From positions 1-52,533 of IMG/VR virus record IMGVR_UViG_3300014932_000216: a stretch of 52,533 nt of DNA, one strand, 5' to 3'. Shown piece by piece: positions 15,552 through 23,331 of the stretch. Origin of the DNA: a virus. Under the pieces are notes generated by a model that did not search any database, was not told where the DNA came from, and saw nothing but the letters and a program-made list of their open reading frames with translations. Position 1 is the first letter of the stretch; each line of letters starts with the position of its first letter. A program made the position numbers and the translations under genes.

Positions 15552-16318
15552 TACTTTTTCAGGTTGTTTCTATGCCATGCCAAAATGCACAGATAAGGTG
15601 AACGATATTTTTTTAAATACTGCTTGTTGTTCTCGATTTGCAAAAGCATATCCAAACACTCTTCTTTTGGGATAACCGTAGTTATCCCCTTGCTATTCGG
15701 GAGCAATCCGCGTAGGATGAAAAGCTGCTTAATGGTGATTGGTATTTCCATCTTTGCAACCGTAGGCGTGTTTTCGTCCATCCATGCCTTGAAACTCTCA
15801 AATGATTTTACCTGAGCTTCATTAGGAATAAATTCATTTTTCTTTTTCGCCGTAGGCGGCAAAACTCCTTCCTTTCCTTTCCCTTCCCTTCCCTTCCCTT
15901 CCCCATCTATTACAAGACTTGGAATAGTCTTTAACAAGTCTTGTGGTTGACTTGCGGGCAATAAGGACGGTTTTTCGTTGTACCCGTCTATCTTCTGGTG
16001 CTTCAAAAAGTTGACGATTTCAATACAGTTTAGTTCGGTTGTAGGCTGCTCTGGGGGTAATATCCTATCCGTGATATTTGCATTACCCTTGTACCTAATG
16101 ATGAACCCTTTCGATTGTAAATCATTCAATGCTTTTTCTACATCCATATTGTCGTACGGGAAAACATCTGCCTTTATTCTCTTTGGCCTATCTTCCAACC
16201 TTCCGGATCTATCCGCTAAAGTCCACAACCCAATAAAAAGTAGTCGCGACATTGCTGGTAATTCCGCAAGCTGCTCATTCTTAAAAAATTCAGGTTTAAT
16301 CGTTCTTATTCGTGCCAT
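15551..16318 (-). CDS. Replication initiator protein (lambda O / DnaD-like)
   Basis: A 255-residue protein starting MARIRTIKPEFFKNEQLAEL, the typical start of phage replication initiators with an N-terminal winged helix; LLFIGLWTLADRSGRLEDR and the RIKADVFPYDNMDVEKAL region follow. A low-complexity hinge (GEGKGREGKGKEG, about residues 140-152) separates this from a helical C-terminus that probably contacts helicase. Start chosen at 16318 by the conserved MARIRTIKP; the longer start lies inside the preceding gene. It directly precedes DnaB, as initiator and helicase usually do. Confidence 0.8.
   Translation of the reverse strand: MARIRTIKPEFFKNEQLAELPAMSRLLFIGLWTLADRSGRLEDRPKRIKADVFPYDNMDVEKALNDLQSKGFIIRYKGNANITDRILPPEQPTTELNCIEIVNFLKHQKIDGYNEKPSLLPASQPQDLLKTIPSLVIDGEGKGREGKGKEGVLPPTAKKKNEFIPNEAQVKSFESFKAWMDENTPTVAKMEIPITIKQLFILRGLLPNSKGITTVIPKEECLDMLLQIENNKQYLKKYRSPYLCILAWHRNNLKK
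15868..15904. repeat. Purine/pyrimidine tract in the initiator hinge
   Basis: The plus strand has CCTTTCCTTTCCC followed by repeated TTCCC units (minus strand GGGAA repeats), encoding the GEGKGREGKGKEG hinge. In lambda-like phages the replication origin lies inside the initiator gene at its hinge, so this strand-asymmetric tract is a candidate origin. It could equally be only a coding repeat. Confidence 0.4.
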
Positions 16319-16541
16319 TTTTATAAGTAGGTTTATTAGGAAAAATTTCTGTCTCCCCAGTAACAGGCGCATACACTACAAAGTATCTACCCATAAATCC
16401 GGTACCCGATCTCGAATGGCGCTTTATCGCTTTGTAGTTAAGATTTAAAACAGAGCAAAGATGCTTTAGGTGAAAGAACAAATAGCAACCACCTGTCTTT
16501 TCATCCATAAGTATTCCGCGCCTAAAGTTTCCTTTATCCAT
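16296..16541 (-). CDS. Hypothetical protein (81 residues)
   Basis: Starts MDKGNFRRGILMDEKTGGCY. It is basic, contains HLKHLCSVLNLNYKAIKRHS (possible HTH) and ends in a Lys/Asn-rich tail overlapping the initiator gene by 23 bases. Function unknown; perhaps a small DNA-binding partner of replication. Confidence 0.5.
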   Translation of the reverse strand: MDKGNFRRGILMDEKTGGCYLFFHLKHLCSVLNLNYKAIKRHSRSGTGFMGRYFVVYAPVTGETEIFPNKPTYKNGTNKND

Positions 16542-16542
16542 A

Positions 16543-16959
16543 CTACCCGCAGTTTATTTCTATTTCCAGATCGTGCAATTCCTTTATTATACTCCAGCTA
16601 AATGAATTTTGGTGGTGGTACCCATCGCTGTCTTTTGTTTGGGACTCAACCGAAAAAGGATCGCAGGCAAAGAGACGGCAGTCGCCCATATTGTTCTTTA
16701 TTTTCAAAACCTTAGCGACATAATCTAGGTCCTTTATGTTATGCAAAAGTCCGTGACAATCTTCGCACACTGTTTTTAGCGCGCGGTTTGGAGCATCCCA
16801 TGGTTCGCCAGTGTATTTCTCATGGTGTACATGTAGCTGAGATTTATCATCCCCGCATAAGGTACATTTCCATTGATCTCTGTTGAGAATTTCTAATCTG
16901 CGCTTTTGCCAGCGCACGTCTTTGAGTTTGTCCGAATAGGACTGGTTTTGATTAAGCAT
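16543..16959 (-). CDS. HNH endonuclease
   Basis: A 138-residue HNH nuclease beginning MLNQNQSYSDKLKDVRWQKR, the common start of this family. Zinc ligands are CTLC and CEDC, the HNH core is LHVHHEKY ... LKTVCEDCHGLLH, and a C-terminal tail follows. The family start supports 16959 over the longer 17010 start. The ATG lies directly after AATCCGCGAAAT, the third copy of a sequence that can base-pair within the structured leader upstream (see 16961-17139). Role unknown: selfish nuclease or packaging-type HNH. It is the first gene of the unit leading to the initiator and DnaB. Confidence 0.8.
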   Translation of the reverse strand: MLNQNQSYSDKLKDVRWQKRRLEILNRDQWKCTLCGDDKSQLHVHHEKYTGEPWDAPNRALKTVCEDCHGLLHNIKDLDYVAKVLKIKNNMGDCRLFACDPFSVESQTKDSDGYHHQNSFSWSIIKELHDLEIEINCG

Positions 16960-16960
16960 A

Positions 16961-17139
16961 TTTCGCGGATTTTTGATTGTGAAAGAAAGGAAACTGAAAT
17001 GTATGGACACGCCGGTAGGGTGCCAGAATCCGCGAAGAAACTAACAACCCCGTGCAGGGCGACCCTAACCGACTTATCTTGAGTGATATTTGTTTGCAAT
17101 TGGCACGGAATTGAGATTGTTTGAATTTCGCGGATTCGA
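16961..17139 (-). ncRNA. Candidate structured regulatory leader RNA with alternative pairing
   Basis: Minus strand, 5' to 3': arm A GAATCCGCGAA (17137-17127); a small hairpin CAATT/AATTG with loop CCGTGCC (about 17113-17097); B GTCGGTTAGGGT (17073-17062); a CCC/GGG hairpin (17059-17048); A' TTCGCGGATTC (17036-17026), the perfect complement of A; D/E TGGCACCCTACCGGC (17025-17011), complementary to GTGCCA (17106-17101) and to B; and A'' AATCCGCGAA (16971-16962), next to the HNH start. A' can pair with A or with A'', while E-B forms a pseudoknot. The B-E helix has a U-G pair on the minus strand that would be a C-A mismatch on the plus strand. No known RNA family recognised. Confidence 0.6.
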
Positions 17140-17142
17140 CCC

Positions 17143-17174
17143 CGAAGATACGAAAACAATAGCTTTCAGCCAAA
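17143..17174 (-). promoter_or_regulatory. Bacteroidetes-type promoter before the structured leader
   Basis: On the minus strand TTTG (17174-17171) is followed after 20 bases by TATCTTCG (17150-17143), which matches the -7 consensus TAnnTTTG at all but one position. The expected start of transcription is near 17137-17139, exactly at arm A of the structured leader. Confidence 0.6.
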
Positions 17175-17268
17175 AAAATGTTAACCATAATCTAAAGAAT
17201 TTTGTTACCTTTATTTCTCCCGAATATTGGCACAAAAGTTGTTTAGGCTATTGTACCTTTTAATCAAT

Positions 17269-17310
17269 AGCTCTGGTAGGACTGCAATCCAATAATCCAG
17301 AGCTTTTTTT
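17269..17310 (+). terminator. Intrinsic terminator on the plus strand
   Basis: AGCTCTGG (17269-17276) and CCAGAGCT (17297-17304) form an 8-bp stem, followed by TTTTTT. On the minus strand the stem is followed by ATTGATTAA, so the signal is plus-strand. No plus-strand gene is seen upstream, which suggests a short untranslated plus transcript or a barrier to antisense transcription of the RNA ligase. Confidence 0.6.
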
Positions 17311-17348
17311 ATTTCCTCGCGGGCTGTTAGCTATTGCGGGGGATTTTT

Positions 17349-18365
17349 TTATGCTTCTTTTAAAAGAAATTTATTGCTTATCACCTTAAAGGAAATATTC
17401 CGGTTGTGACTGCGAATTACAAGCCCTTCACGCTCCGTATTTTGATTTATAATACTCTTCCCTTCCGCAGATGCAATAAGTGTCTCTATTGTGTCGGGAA
17501 GCGAATAGGATTCAAAAAGGAATGGCACACTATCGAGGCAAAGTATATTTAACAGGGCGCGGAAGTTTTCATAATCCAGGTACTCTTGTTTATCTATGTT
17601 GTAGGCGTTGAAAAATCTAACGCTATGCCCCTTTATTTTATAAGGGTTGCCTTGTATTCCTTCGCCTATAAGCTCACCTTGCAGGGCGTAATTTCCTAGG
17701 CTAGAAAGTTTAGTTTCTAAATCTAGGTCCCGCGCCATCTTCCAAAAAGTATTATCAGGCGTTTCGATCAGGTCAATATTCCGGCTGCAAACTCCAAAAA
17801 AATTATTATTGTTGTAGAATGTCGCGCTGCTGCCGTCCAGCTTTTCAGTAACATAAAATGTATTGGTCTTAAAATTTTCATAAACTGGCGAAAGGTTTTG
17901 TATTCTCTCTTCGTCTGTTTTTGGTATAAATAAGGGGAATGAACTGCGCATAATTCCGGCAAGCTGCGCCGGTATAGGCATTTCATATTTCCACACCCCG
18001 AGCGTTTCGGTAATATCATCACCAACCTGCAAAGTGTTGTAAACGCCGTTATCTATCAAACCTTTCAGGTAAGACAATGGAAGTATCAACCCTTGTGACA
18101 CCTGCCCGCGCAATTTTATTGTTTTCAGTCGGAATCCTTCTTTGCCATTCATTTTCTTGAATGAGGATTTGCGGAGAAATTCAAATTCCTCGCGGACTGG
18201 TAAAAGGCTGTCTATTTCAAAATAAATAGCCTTGTCGCCTATTTTAAATTCACCTTTTTTGACTACCAATTTCCATGCGTTTATGGTAGCCACTTCGATA
18301 AGGTCTGCGCCCTCTATCGGTTGTAGGTCTGCAACGACCTGAATTGATGCTAATTTTCTTTCCAT
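17349..18365 (-). CDS. RNA ligase (ATP), DRB0094/Rnl5 type
   Basis: A 338-residue ATP-dependent RNA ligase. The N-terminal module (MERKLASIQVVADLQPIEGA ... GDKAIYFEIDSLLPV) is the OB-like domain of the DRB0094 family. The nucleotidyltransferase motif I is TEKLDGSS with the lysine nucleophile at about residue 175, GELIGEGIQGN (about 230) is motif III, and EGLVIRS and FKVISNKFLLK are motifs IV and V. It seals nicked RNA by a ligase-adenylate intermediate. Length matches the family. Together with the HAD phosphatase it suggests RNA or tRNA repair against host nucleases. Confidence 0.9.
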   Translation of the reverse strand: MERKLASIQVVADLQPIEGADLIEVATINAWKLVVKKGEFKIGDKAIYFEIDSLLPVREEFEFLRKSSFKKMNGKEGFRLKTIKLRGQVSQGLILPLSYLKGLIDNGVYNTLQVGDDITETLGVWKYEMPIPAQLAGIMRSSFPLFIPKTDEERIQNLSPVYENFKTNTFYVTEKLDGSSATFYNNNNFFGVCSRNIDLIETPDNTFWKMARDLDLETKLSSLGNYALQGELIGEGIQGNPYKIKGHSVRFFNAYNIDKQEYLDYENFRALLNILCLDSVPFLFESYSLPDTIETLIASAEGKSIINQNTEREGLVIRSHNRNISFKVISNKFLLKEA

Positions 18366-18424
18366 TGTTTTTTTTTATTTTTACTCTCCTTTAAAAACTA
18401 ACTCCCTAACTTTTATCGGGGGTG

Positions 18425-20620
18425 TTATGCTGCGAATAGTTGTGCTTGTTCTTTAGATTTTTCAGCGTTCTTTACATTCTTTTCAGCAATGTTGTAGTAG
18501 CTGGTTTTTAGCTCAAACCCAATGCCTTTACGTCCCATCTGAATAGCCTTAAATACTTCACTACCTATGCCCATAAAAGGAGTTAAAACGGTATCACCAT
18601 CATTGCTCCATAGATGTATGGCCCTCTCAATAGTTTGCAGCTGCAATGGGCATATATGCTTCTCGTCTTTCTCGGCGCGGGCTTCCGTCCGGTTTAATGT
18701 TTCGCCGTAATCAATATCCATCCATACCGGGCTGGCGTATTTCTGCCATAGGTCAACCGGAATATCATCTTTTCTTACAGGGTGTTTATGTTCGCCCGGC
18801 TTACGGAATACTAAAAGATAATCGGGTATGCCCACGCGGGACATTGCAGCGTCTTTCTTTACTTGCTTATGGAGTAGTCCCAACGCCTTTGTACGTTGCA
18901 TTTCAGTAACAGGATCTTTCCATATTGTTACCCTGCTATGGTAGATAAAACCTGCATCCTGAAACGCCTGCAATATCATTCCCGAAAAATCACGCAGTCC
19001 GATATACCCCTCTTTACCTTTCTGTATTGGTAAATCCATACAGTGAACAGCAACATTGCGACCAGACCACATCACCCTAAACAGATCCGCTACAAGGAAT
19101 TTAAAGGCGGTAAAAAATTCTTTGTAATCCTTGCTATTACCCATATCCTCTAATTCATCGGAATAGGTGTATAGCTCTGCAAATGGCGGGCTGAAAATGC
19201 TAAACCCTATACTTTCATCAGGTACGGATTTAATGCCCGTTACGCAGTCTCCGAGGCGTATATCGGCCATTTCTGATTTGTAGGAACGTTCCATTCTAAT
19301 AGATTTTTTTTGGTGTTTAAATGAGCTATTCATGCTTATTTGCATTTCCTTTTGCATTTCCTCAAACTGTGCCTGTTTACGCTTTATTGATAGGATAACA
19401 TTCTGCATAGTATCAGTAGTTATCAACCATGCATTAACAGTGTTCTTTTGCCCGAAACGCCATTCTCTACGAATAGCCTGATACAATCCCTCAAAGCTAA
19501 AATCAGGGCTGGCAAATATCATGTTGTGGCATGACTGAAAATTCATCCCAAAACCGCCTATTTTTACTTTGGTCAATAAAACGCGAAACTCATTATTAGC
19601 AAAACCTAATAACTTATCTCGCTTCCATTCGGCACTATCTGAACCTTTTACCTCAATTGCTTCGGGTATTAGTTTACGCAACGTTTCACCTTCCTCATTC
19701 TGCTTTACCCAAATGATAAAACTTTCATCAGGCCGGGAATTAACGATTGCTGCCACTTCATCGAGCCGGACAATTTTAGTAAGTCTCAATTCTGCGTTGT
19801 GGGTAGTGGCGGATATGGCAGTATCATTAAACAAAGTGCCGTTATCTTTCTTTTCGGTAACGATCATTTTTTCTATATACTCCAATGGCGGCAGGTTGTA
19901 ACCTTCATCAGAAAAACCAATATCAGAAGGTTTGGAAAGCATGATAGCCCAGCTACTAACGAAGTCCCAAAATAGCTTTCCGCAATGCCCCTTCAATCTC
20001 CATTTAGCAGTTTCCCCACCATCATGCACGAAATACATTGCCAGCATTTCATTGTAATTCATGGCGTTTAGAAACTCCGCATGATTACCTAACTCCATAG
20101 GGTCGTTAGGGCTTGGTGTAGCTGTGCAGCATAGTTTATATGGCGTGTCGCCAAAGTTCTCAATTAGCAGGTTGCGGTAAGCCCCCTCAAAGTTTTTAAT
20201 GATGCTGCTTTCGTCTAATACTATCCCGGTGAAGTCAGAAGATGTGATATTTTCCAACTGCTCATAATTGGTTATATAAACAGCAGTCGGCAGATCACGC
20301 AATGAATAAAACCCCTCATGGTATTCTATCGGCTCAATGCCGATATTTATACCTTCCTGAATAGTCTGCGATACGACCGCCAAAGGAGCTAATATAATAA
20401 CAGGGCGATTTGTGAAGTTCACCACCTCATGCGCCCATGTTAATTGCTGGCGGCTCTTGCCTAATCCACAATCCTCAAACATTGCAAACCTGCCTTTCTT
20501 TAGAGCTAATTTGACGCAGTATTGCTGAAAAGGGTATAGATGTTGCCATCCGCCTGCGTGGTCAAATCCGCTATCTATGTGCGTTTTTACTTTTGTCTCT
20601 AAAAATTGATCGTAGTTCAT
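18425..20620 (-). CDS. SNF2-like helicase fused to DNA amino-methyltransferase
   Basis: A 731-residue fusion. Residues 25-420 form a superfamily 2 helicase: Walker A CGLGKSRQ (51-58), VLDESS (DExx box, 135-139), CTATPSPND (motif III), and QAIRREWRFGQ (motif VI, 381-391). Residues 445-731 are a DNA N4/N6 methylase: FSPPF in place of DPPY (476-480), and DTVLTPFMGIGSEVFKA plus GRKGIGFELKTSYYNIA as the SAM-binding motif I. Both halves look intact. No nuclease domain is present. Start set at MNYDQFLE after AAAAAGAAGTGAGATT. It probably translocates on DNA and methylates adenine or cytosine; the target is unknown. Confidence 0.85.
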   Translation of the reverse strand: MNYDQFLETKVKTHIDSGFDHAGGWQHLYPFQQYCVKLALKKGRFAMFEDCGLGKSRQQLTWAHEVVNFTNRPVIILAPLAVVSQTIQEGINIGIEPIEYHEGFYSLRDLPTAVYITNYEQLENITSSDFTGIVLDESSIIKNFEGAYRNLLIENFGDTPYKLCCTATPSPNDPMELGNHAEFLNAMNYNEMLAMYFVHDGGETAKWRLKGHCGKLFWDFVSSWAIMLSKPSDIGFSDEGYNLPPLEYIEKMIVTEKKDNGTLFNDTAISATTHNAELRLTKIVRLDEVAAIVNSRPDESFIIWVKQNEEGETLRKLIPEAIEVKGSDSAEWKRDKLLGFANNEFRVLLTKVKIGGFGMNFQSCHNMIFASPDFSFEGLYQAIRREWRFGQKNTVNAWLITTDTMQNVILSIKRKQAQFEEMQKEMQISMNSSFKHQKKSIRMERSYKSEMADIRLGDCVTGIKSVPDESIGFSIFSPPFAELYTYSDELEDMGNSKDYKEFFTAFKFLVADLFRVMWSGRNVAVHCMDLPIQKGKEGYIGLRDFSGMILQAFQDAGFIYHSRVTIWKDPVTEMQRTKALGLLHKQVKKDAAMSRVGIPDYLLVFRKPGEHKHPVRKDDIPVDLWQKYASPVWMDIDYGETLNRTEARAEKDEKHICPLQLQTIERAIHLWSNDGDTVLTPFMGIGSEVFKAIQMGRKGIGFELKTSYYNIAEKNVKNAEKSKEQAQLFAA

Positions 20621-20709
20621 AATCTCACTTCTTTTTAAATCCAAATCCCGCGCCTTGTGAGCTAACGGGTTATTTGGTGTGGGGTGGAGTGGGGCGGTGC
20701 CTAACGGAA

Positions 20710-21141
20710 TTACATTTTCCCGAGTTCCAAAAGGAGTTGTTTTATCTTATTCTCTTGTGGCATATACGGCAACATCTTCGCCCGCATATCCTTTAGCTTT
20801 TGCAACTGTCCGTTGTACTTCATCAGCTTAAAACGTAGCTTAATATCATGCTGCCAATCTTCCGGCGAAAAACCGCACCATTTAAAAACAGGGTATTCAG
20901 ATATGCCGATTTCGGAAGCGGCGGCATGGTATTGTTCATTTTTGTTTTTCACAAAAGCGAACGCATGTAACAATTCCGACTCATTCATTGTCGAAGTAAT
21001 GTCAACACTTGAATAGTTGTTGGTGGGGTTGTAGCGAAAATTACCGTTAGTTCGGTATGCCTCGCTATGCACCTTTTCGAGTTCGGCAATATTTGCTTCT
21101 ACTTCTTTGAATTTGCTTTCTAATTCTGTTTGAAAATCCAT
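20710..21141 (-). CDS. Hypothetical coiled-coil protein (143 residues)
   Basis: N-terminal coiled coil (ELESKFKEVEANIAELEKVH), a central FKWCGFSPEDWQHDIKLRF and a C-terminal helical region (QLQKLKDMRAKMLPYM). Located between RecT and the helicase-methylase, so perhaps a recombination or replication accessory. Family not recognised. Confidence 0.5.
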   Translation of the reverse strand: MDFQTELESKFKEVEANIAELEKVHSEAYRTNGNFRYNPTNNYSSVDITSTMNESELLHAFAFVKNKNEQYHAAASEIGISEYPVFKWCGFSPEDWQHDIKLRFKLMKYNGQLQKLKDMRAKMLPYMPQENKIKQLLLELGKM

Positions 21142-21196
21142 CTTTCTATTTTTTTTACGTGAACAATTATTTTACTTCAATTATTACTGGGGTGGG

Positions 21197-22006
21197 TTAG
21201 GCGGCGATTGCGTTTTTAACAGCGTTTTTTGCATCCCCGGCGTTCATATTTTGCCGGTCTTGTGGGGCTAGTTGGTTTAGTTGCAGGTAAGCTATTTTCG
21301 CTTTCGCTTCACTAGATGAAATTCCGTTCTGACACTCCCATAGAATGCCGCGCCGTTTGCTATCCTCGAATGTTGAAGTAGATACAAGGCTTTCGATAAA
21401 CTGCATTTGCCCATCACTTATCAGCTCTGTAAAATCTTCCACCTCTTCAACCGTTGACATGCCCATAAGAATGTCGGGGCAATAGACGCGACCGAAAAAA
21501 GCCCCGGCCCTGTATTGCATCATTTGCTCAGGCATTGTCTTCCATTTGCTGCCTGACTTATTAACCCATCCCTCACCGTTAGCCATAGCCATAGTGATTA
21601 GCGTCCCGTTAAGGCGCTCTCCTGTCTTTTTATCATTAGCCCATGCCCGGCATTGCAGCGTATCACCTTCTCCTTTCATCTCAAACCGAAGGGGCGTAAA
21701 ACGACCGCAACCGTTGATTGCAGCTATCGTGAATTGACCAGACCATGCAGGTTTTCCGTGGACTACGTACAGGTTTTGCATGACCATAACGGCGGGTAGG
21801 TTCATGCGCTGAGCTATGTCCATAGCTATAAGCGTATTGGGGATATTGTTGCGGTATGCTTCCGGGATAACCGCCGCTTTGCTTATTGCGACCGCTACGC
21901 GCTGGGCGTGTTCAAACTGGTCTTTGTTGCCGAATGATATTTCGGTTGATTGCTGGGGCTGCTGTATTTGCAACTCTGTTTGTGGCTGTAATGCTTCGTT
22001 TTCCAT
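21197..22006 (-). CDS. recT: RecT-family single-strand annealing protein
   Basis: A 269-residue protein. After a Gln-rich N-terminus comes the RecT core: NTLIAMDIAQRMNLPAVMVM, QNLYVVHGKPAWSGQFTIAA, CGRFTPLRFEM, KTMPEQMMQYRAGAFFGRVY and CPDILMGMSTVEEVEDF. It anneals complementary single strands during phage recombination and repair. The usual partner exonuclease is not obvious; the DUF1064 protein at 11203 is the nearest nuclease candidate. The C-terminal 60 residues are variable. Confidence 0.9.
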   Translation of the reverse strand: MENEALQPQTELQIQQPQQSTEISFGNKDQFEHAQRVAVAISKAAVIPEAYRNNIPNTLIAMDIAQRMNLPAVMVMQNLYVVHGKPAWSGQFTIAAINGCGRFTPLRFEMKGEGDTLQCRAWANDKKTGERLNGTLITMAMANGEGWVNKSGSKWKTMPEQMMQYRAGAFFGRVYCPDILMGMSTVEEVEDFTELISDGQMQFIESLVSTSTFEDSKRRGILWECQNGISSSEAKAKIAYLQLNQLAPQDRQNMNAGDAKNAVKNAIAA

Positions 22007-22031
22007 AACTATTATTTTATCTGGTTAAATT

Positions 22032-22475
22032 TTAGGCCGCTTTTCTCGATGAATTACGAATGATGGTAAACGCGTGTTGTAGCTCCTCTGCGGATGGGTA
22101 CGGAATATGCTGGTCGAGGTCGGTCGTCTGGTCTTGTTCCTCATATTCTATTTCTTGCCCGAAATGAGCCGCTATTTCGGCTTTGAATACCCATTCGAGA
22201 TGTGAGTAGGTAGCCTTTTCGATCACGTCTTTAAGTGTATCGTCCAGCATACATTTCGCGTGGTACAACTTTGTAATGTCGATACCCTCCCATTTAATGC
22301 TCTCAATGTCGAAATTGAAAACGGTGTCCCAAATATCTGCGTCAATCATCGACCATTCCGGCTCCATGTTCTTGGCGATAAACTTTGCCTTACCAATAAT
22401 TATCAGCTCTCCGAAATCCTTCTTATAGTATGGGTCGAAGTATCTAGTCTGAAATCCGAATTGTGTAGGTTCCAT
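22032..22475 (-). CDS. Hypothetical protein next to RecT (147 residues)
   Basis: Acidic, with two predicted beta segments (FGFQTRYFDPYYKKDFGELI) and a helical C-terminus ending RNSSRKAA. No exonuclease motif is seen. It ends 26 bases before the RecT start and probably shares its transcript. Confidence 0.5.
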   Translation of the reverse strand: MEPTQFGFQTRYFDPYYKKDFGELIIIGKAKFIAKNMEPEWSMIDADIWDTVFNFDIESIKWEGIDITKLYHAKCMLDDTLKDVIEKATYSHLEWVFKAEIAAHFGQEIEYEEQDQTTDLDQHIPYPSAEELQHAFTIIRNSSRKAA

Positions 22476-22623
22476 CGTTTTGAAATTTTAGTTTAAAAAA
22501 TGAAAATGTTCGATGCAGGATTGCAAGGCGTTCTGTTTGTCCATTGTTTTAGGCTTATCCCACCACGGTAAGCGTTCCAGTCCGTCCTTTGAACTATTAA
22601 AGTCTCCTTACTTTCCCAATTCA

Positions 22624-22821
22624 CTAATCCATTACGTGCATAGAATCATCAATACTCTGCTTTGGAGCGCAAGCCACTCCACCCCAAACCATCTTACCCA
22701 TATCGGCACCTGCTTTATATCTATCGTCTGCATAGTTGGAAATTGCCTCCAATATCTCAGAGTAGTTTGCCGGCGTTCCGTGCCTTTTGATTTCGGCGTA
22801 AACTTTTTCAAGTAGGTTCAT
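22624..22821 (-). CDS. Small hypothetical protein (65 residues)
   Basis: Helical N-terminus MNLLEKVYAEIKRHGTPANY, then YADDRYKAGADMGKMVWGG. Unknown function. The 148 bases between it and the next gene contain no well supported ORF. Confidence 0.5.
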   Translation of the reverse strand: MNLLEKVYAEIKRHGTPANYSEILEAISNYADDRYKAGADMGKMVWGGVACAPKQSIDDSMHVMD

Positions 22822-22836
22822 CGTTTCGTTTTTTAA

Positions 22837-22953
22837 TTATCTTTCACATTTACTATTTAAAAATTGCAGGTACATAAACAGCCCAACAAGTGCAGCGGAG
22901 ACTAGCGTTATCGCCCAATGGTTCGCGTCCAGGTATGTTGTGAGTGCGTCCAT
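22837..22953 (-). CDS. Small membrane protein (38 residues)
   Basis: The ORF MDALTTYLDANHWAITLVSA and onwards has one strong hydrophobic segment (about residues 14-32) and a short SKCER tail. The ATG overlaps the previous stop (TAATG at 22951-22955), so translation is probably coupled. Function unknown. Confidence 0.55.
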   Translation of the reverse strand: MDALTTYLDANHWAITLVSAALVGLFMYLQFLNSKCER

Positions 22954-23108
22954 TAGATGCCTATAAAGTCTTCGTGAGCGCAATCTCTTAGCTTCCTTTT
23001 ATAGTAGGCTACCCGCAATGAAAAGCCTATGTAAATCAGGTCTGCGACAATCGTAATGCAGATGTACGTTGCTATTATTCCGGGGTGATTTTGGATGAAG
23101 TGTATCAT
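22953..23108 (-). CDS. Small membrane protein (51 residues)
   Basis: The ORF MIHFIQNHPGIIATYICITI and onwards has a single transmembrane helix (about residues 11-31) and a basic cytoplasmic tail (YYKRKLRDCAHEDFIGI). Its ATG overlaps the preceding stop (TAATG). Unknown role. Confidence 0.55.
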   Translation of the reverse strand: MIHFIQNHPGIIATYICITIVADLIYIGFSLRVAYYKRKLRDCAHEDFIGI

Positions 23109-23323
23109 TATCCTAGTATTTTAAAGATTCGTTTATCGTCATTGAATGTTAGCAAGCTGCGGTGTTGTCCTATCGGGCTATCAATAAGTATCTCCATTAT
23201 CTGTAACCCGCAATCTGAGCCTCTTACGTGCGTAACGGTGGCATTTAACCGCTCCGTACTATCGAATGGATCGCCACACACTTGTACTCTTTCTGATTCG
23301 GTGAAATATTGGAGGATTGGCAT
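23108..23323 (-). CDS. Hypothetical protein (71 residues)
   Basis: A beta-rich small protein (SERVQVCGDPFDSTERLNAT ... QIMEILIDSPIGQHRSLLTF). The pattern of a short internal strand followed by LIDSPIGQ resembles DNA-binding small phage proteins, but no family is assigned. Confidence 0.45.
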   Translation of the reverse strand: MPILQYFTESERVQVCGDPFDSTERLNATVTHVRGSDCGLQIMEILIDSPIGQHRSLLTFNDDKRIFKILG

Positions 23324-23331
23324 GGGTGCAA

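Noticed and set aside
15868-15904. CRISPR-like short repeats
   Set aside because: The GGGAA repeats lie in the coding frame of the initiator hinge and have no spacers. No CRISPR array or Cas gene was seen anywhere in the window.
17011-17037. T-box-like string on the plus strand (GGTAGGGTGCC...CCGCG)
   Set aside because: No plus-strand gene or aminoacyl-tRNA context follows, T-boxes are not expected in this host group, and the pairing is better explained by the minus-strand structured leader.
16893-17188. Minus-strand ORFs over the structured leader region
   Set aside because: Composition is unlike a protein, they overlap promoter and stem-loop sequences, and no leader is present. Treated as non-coding.
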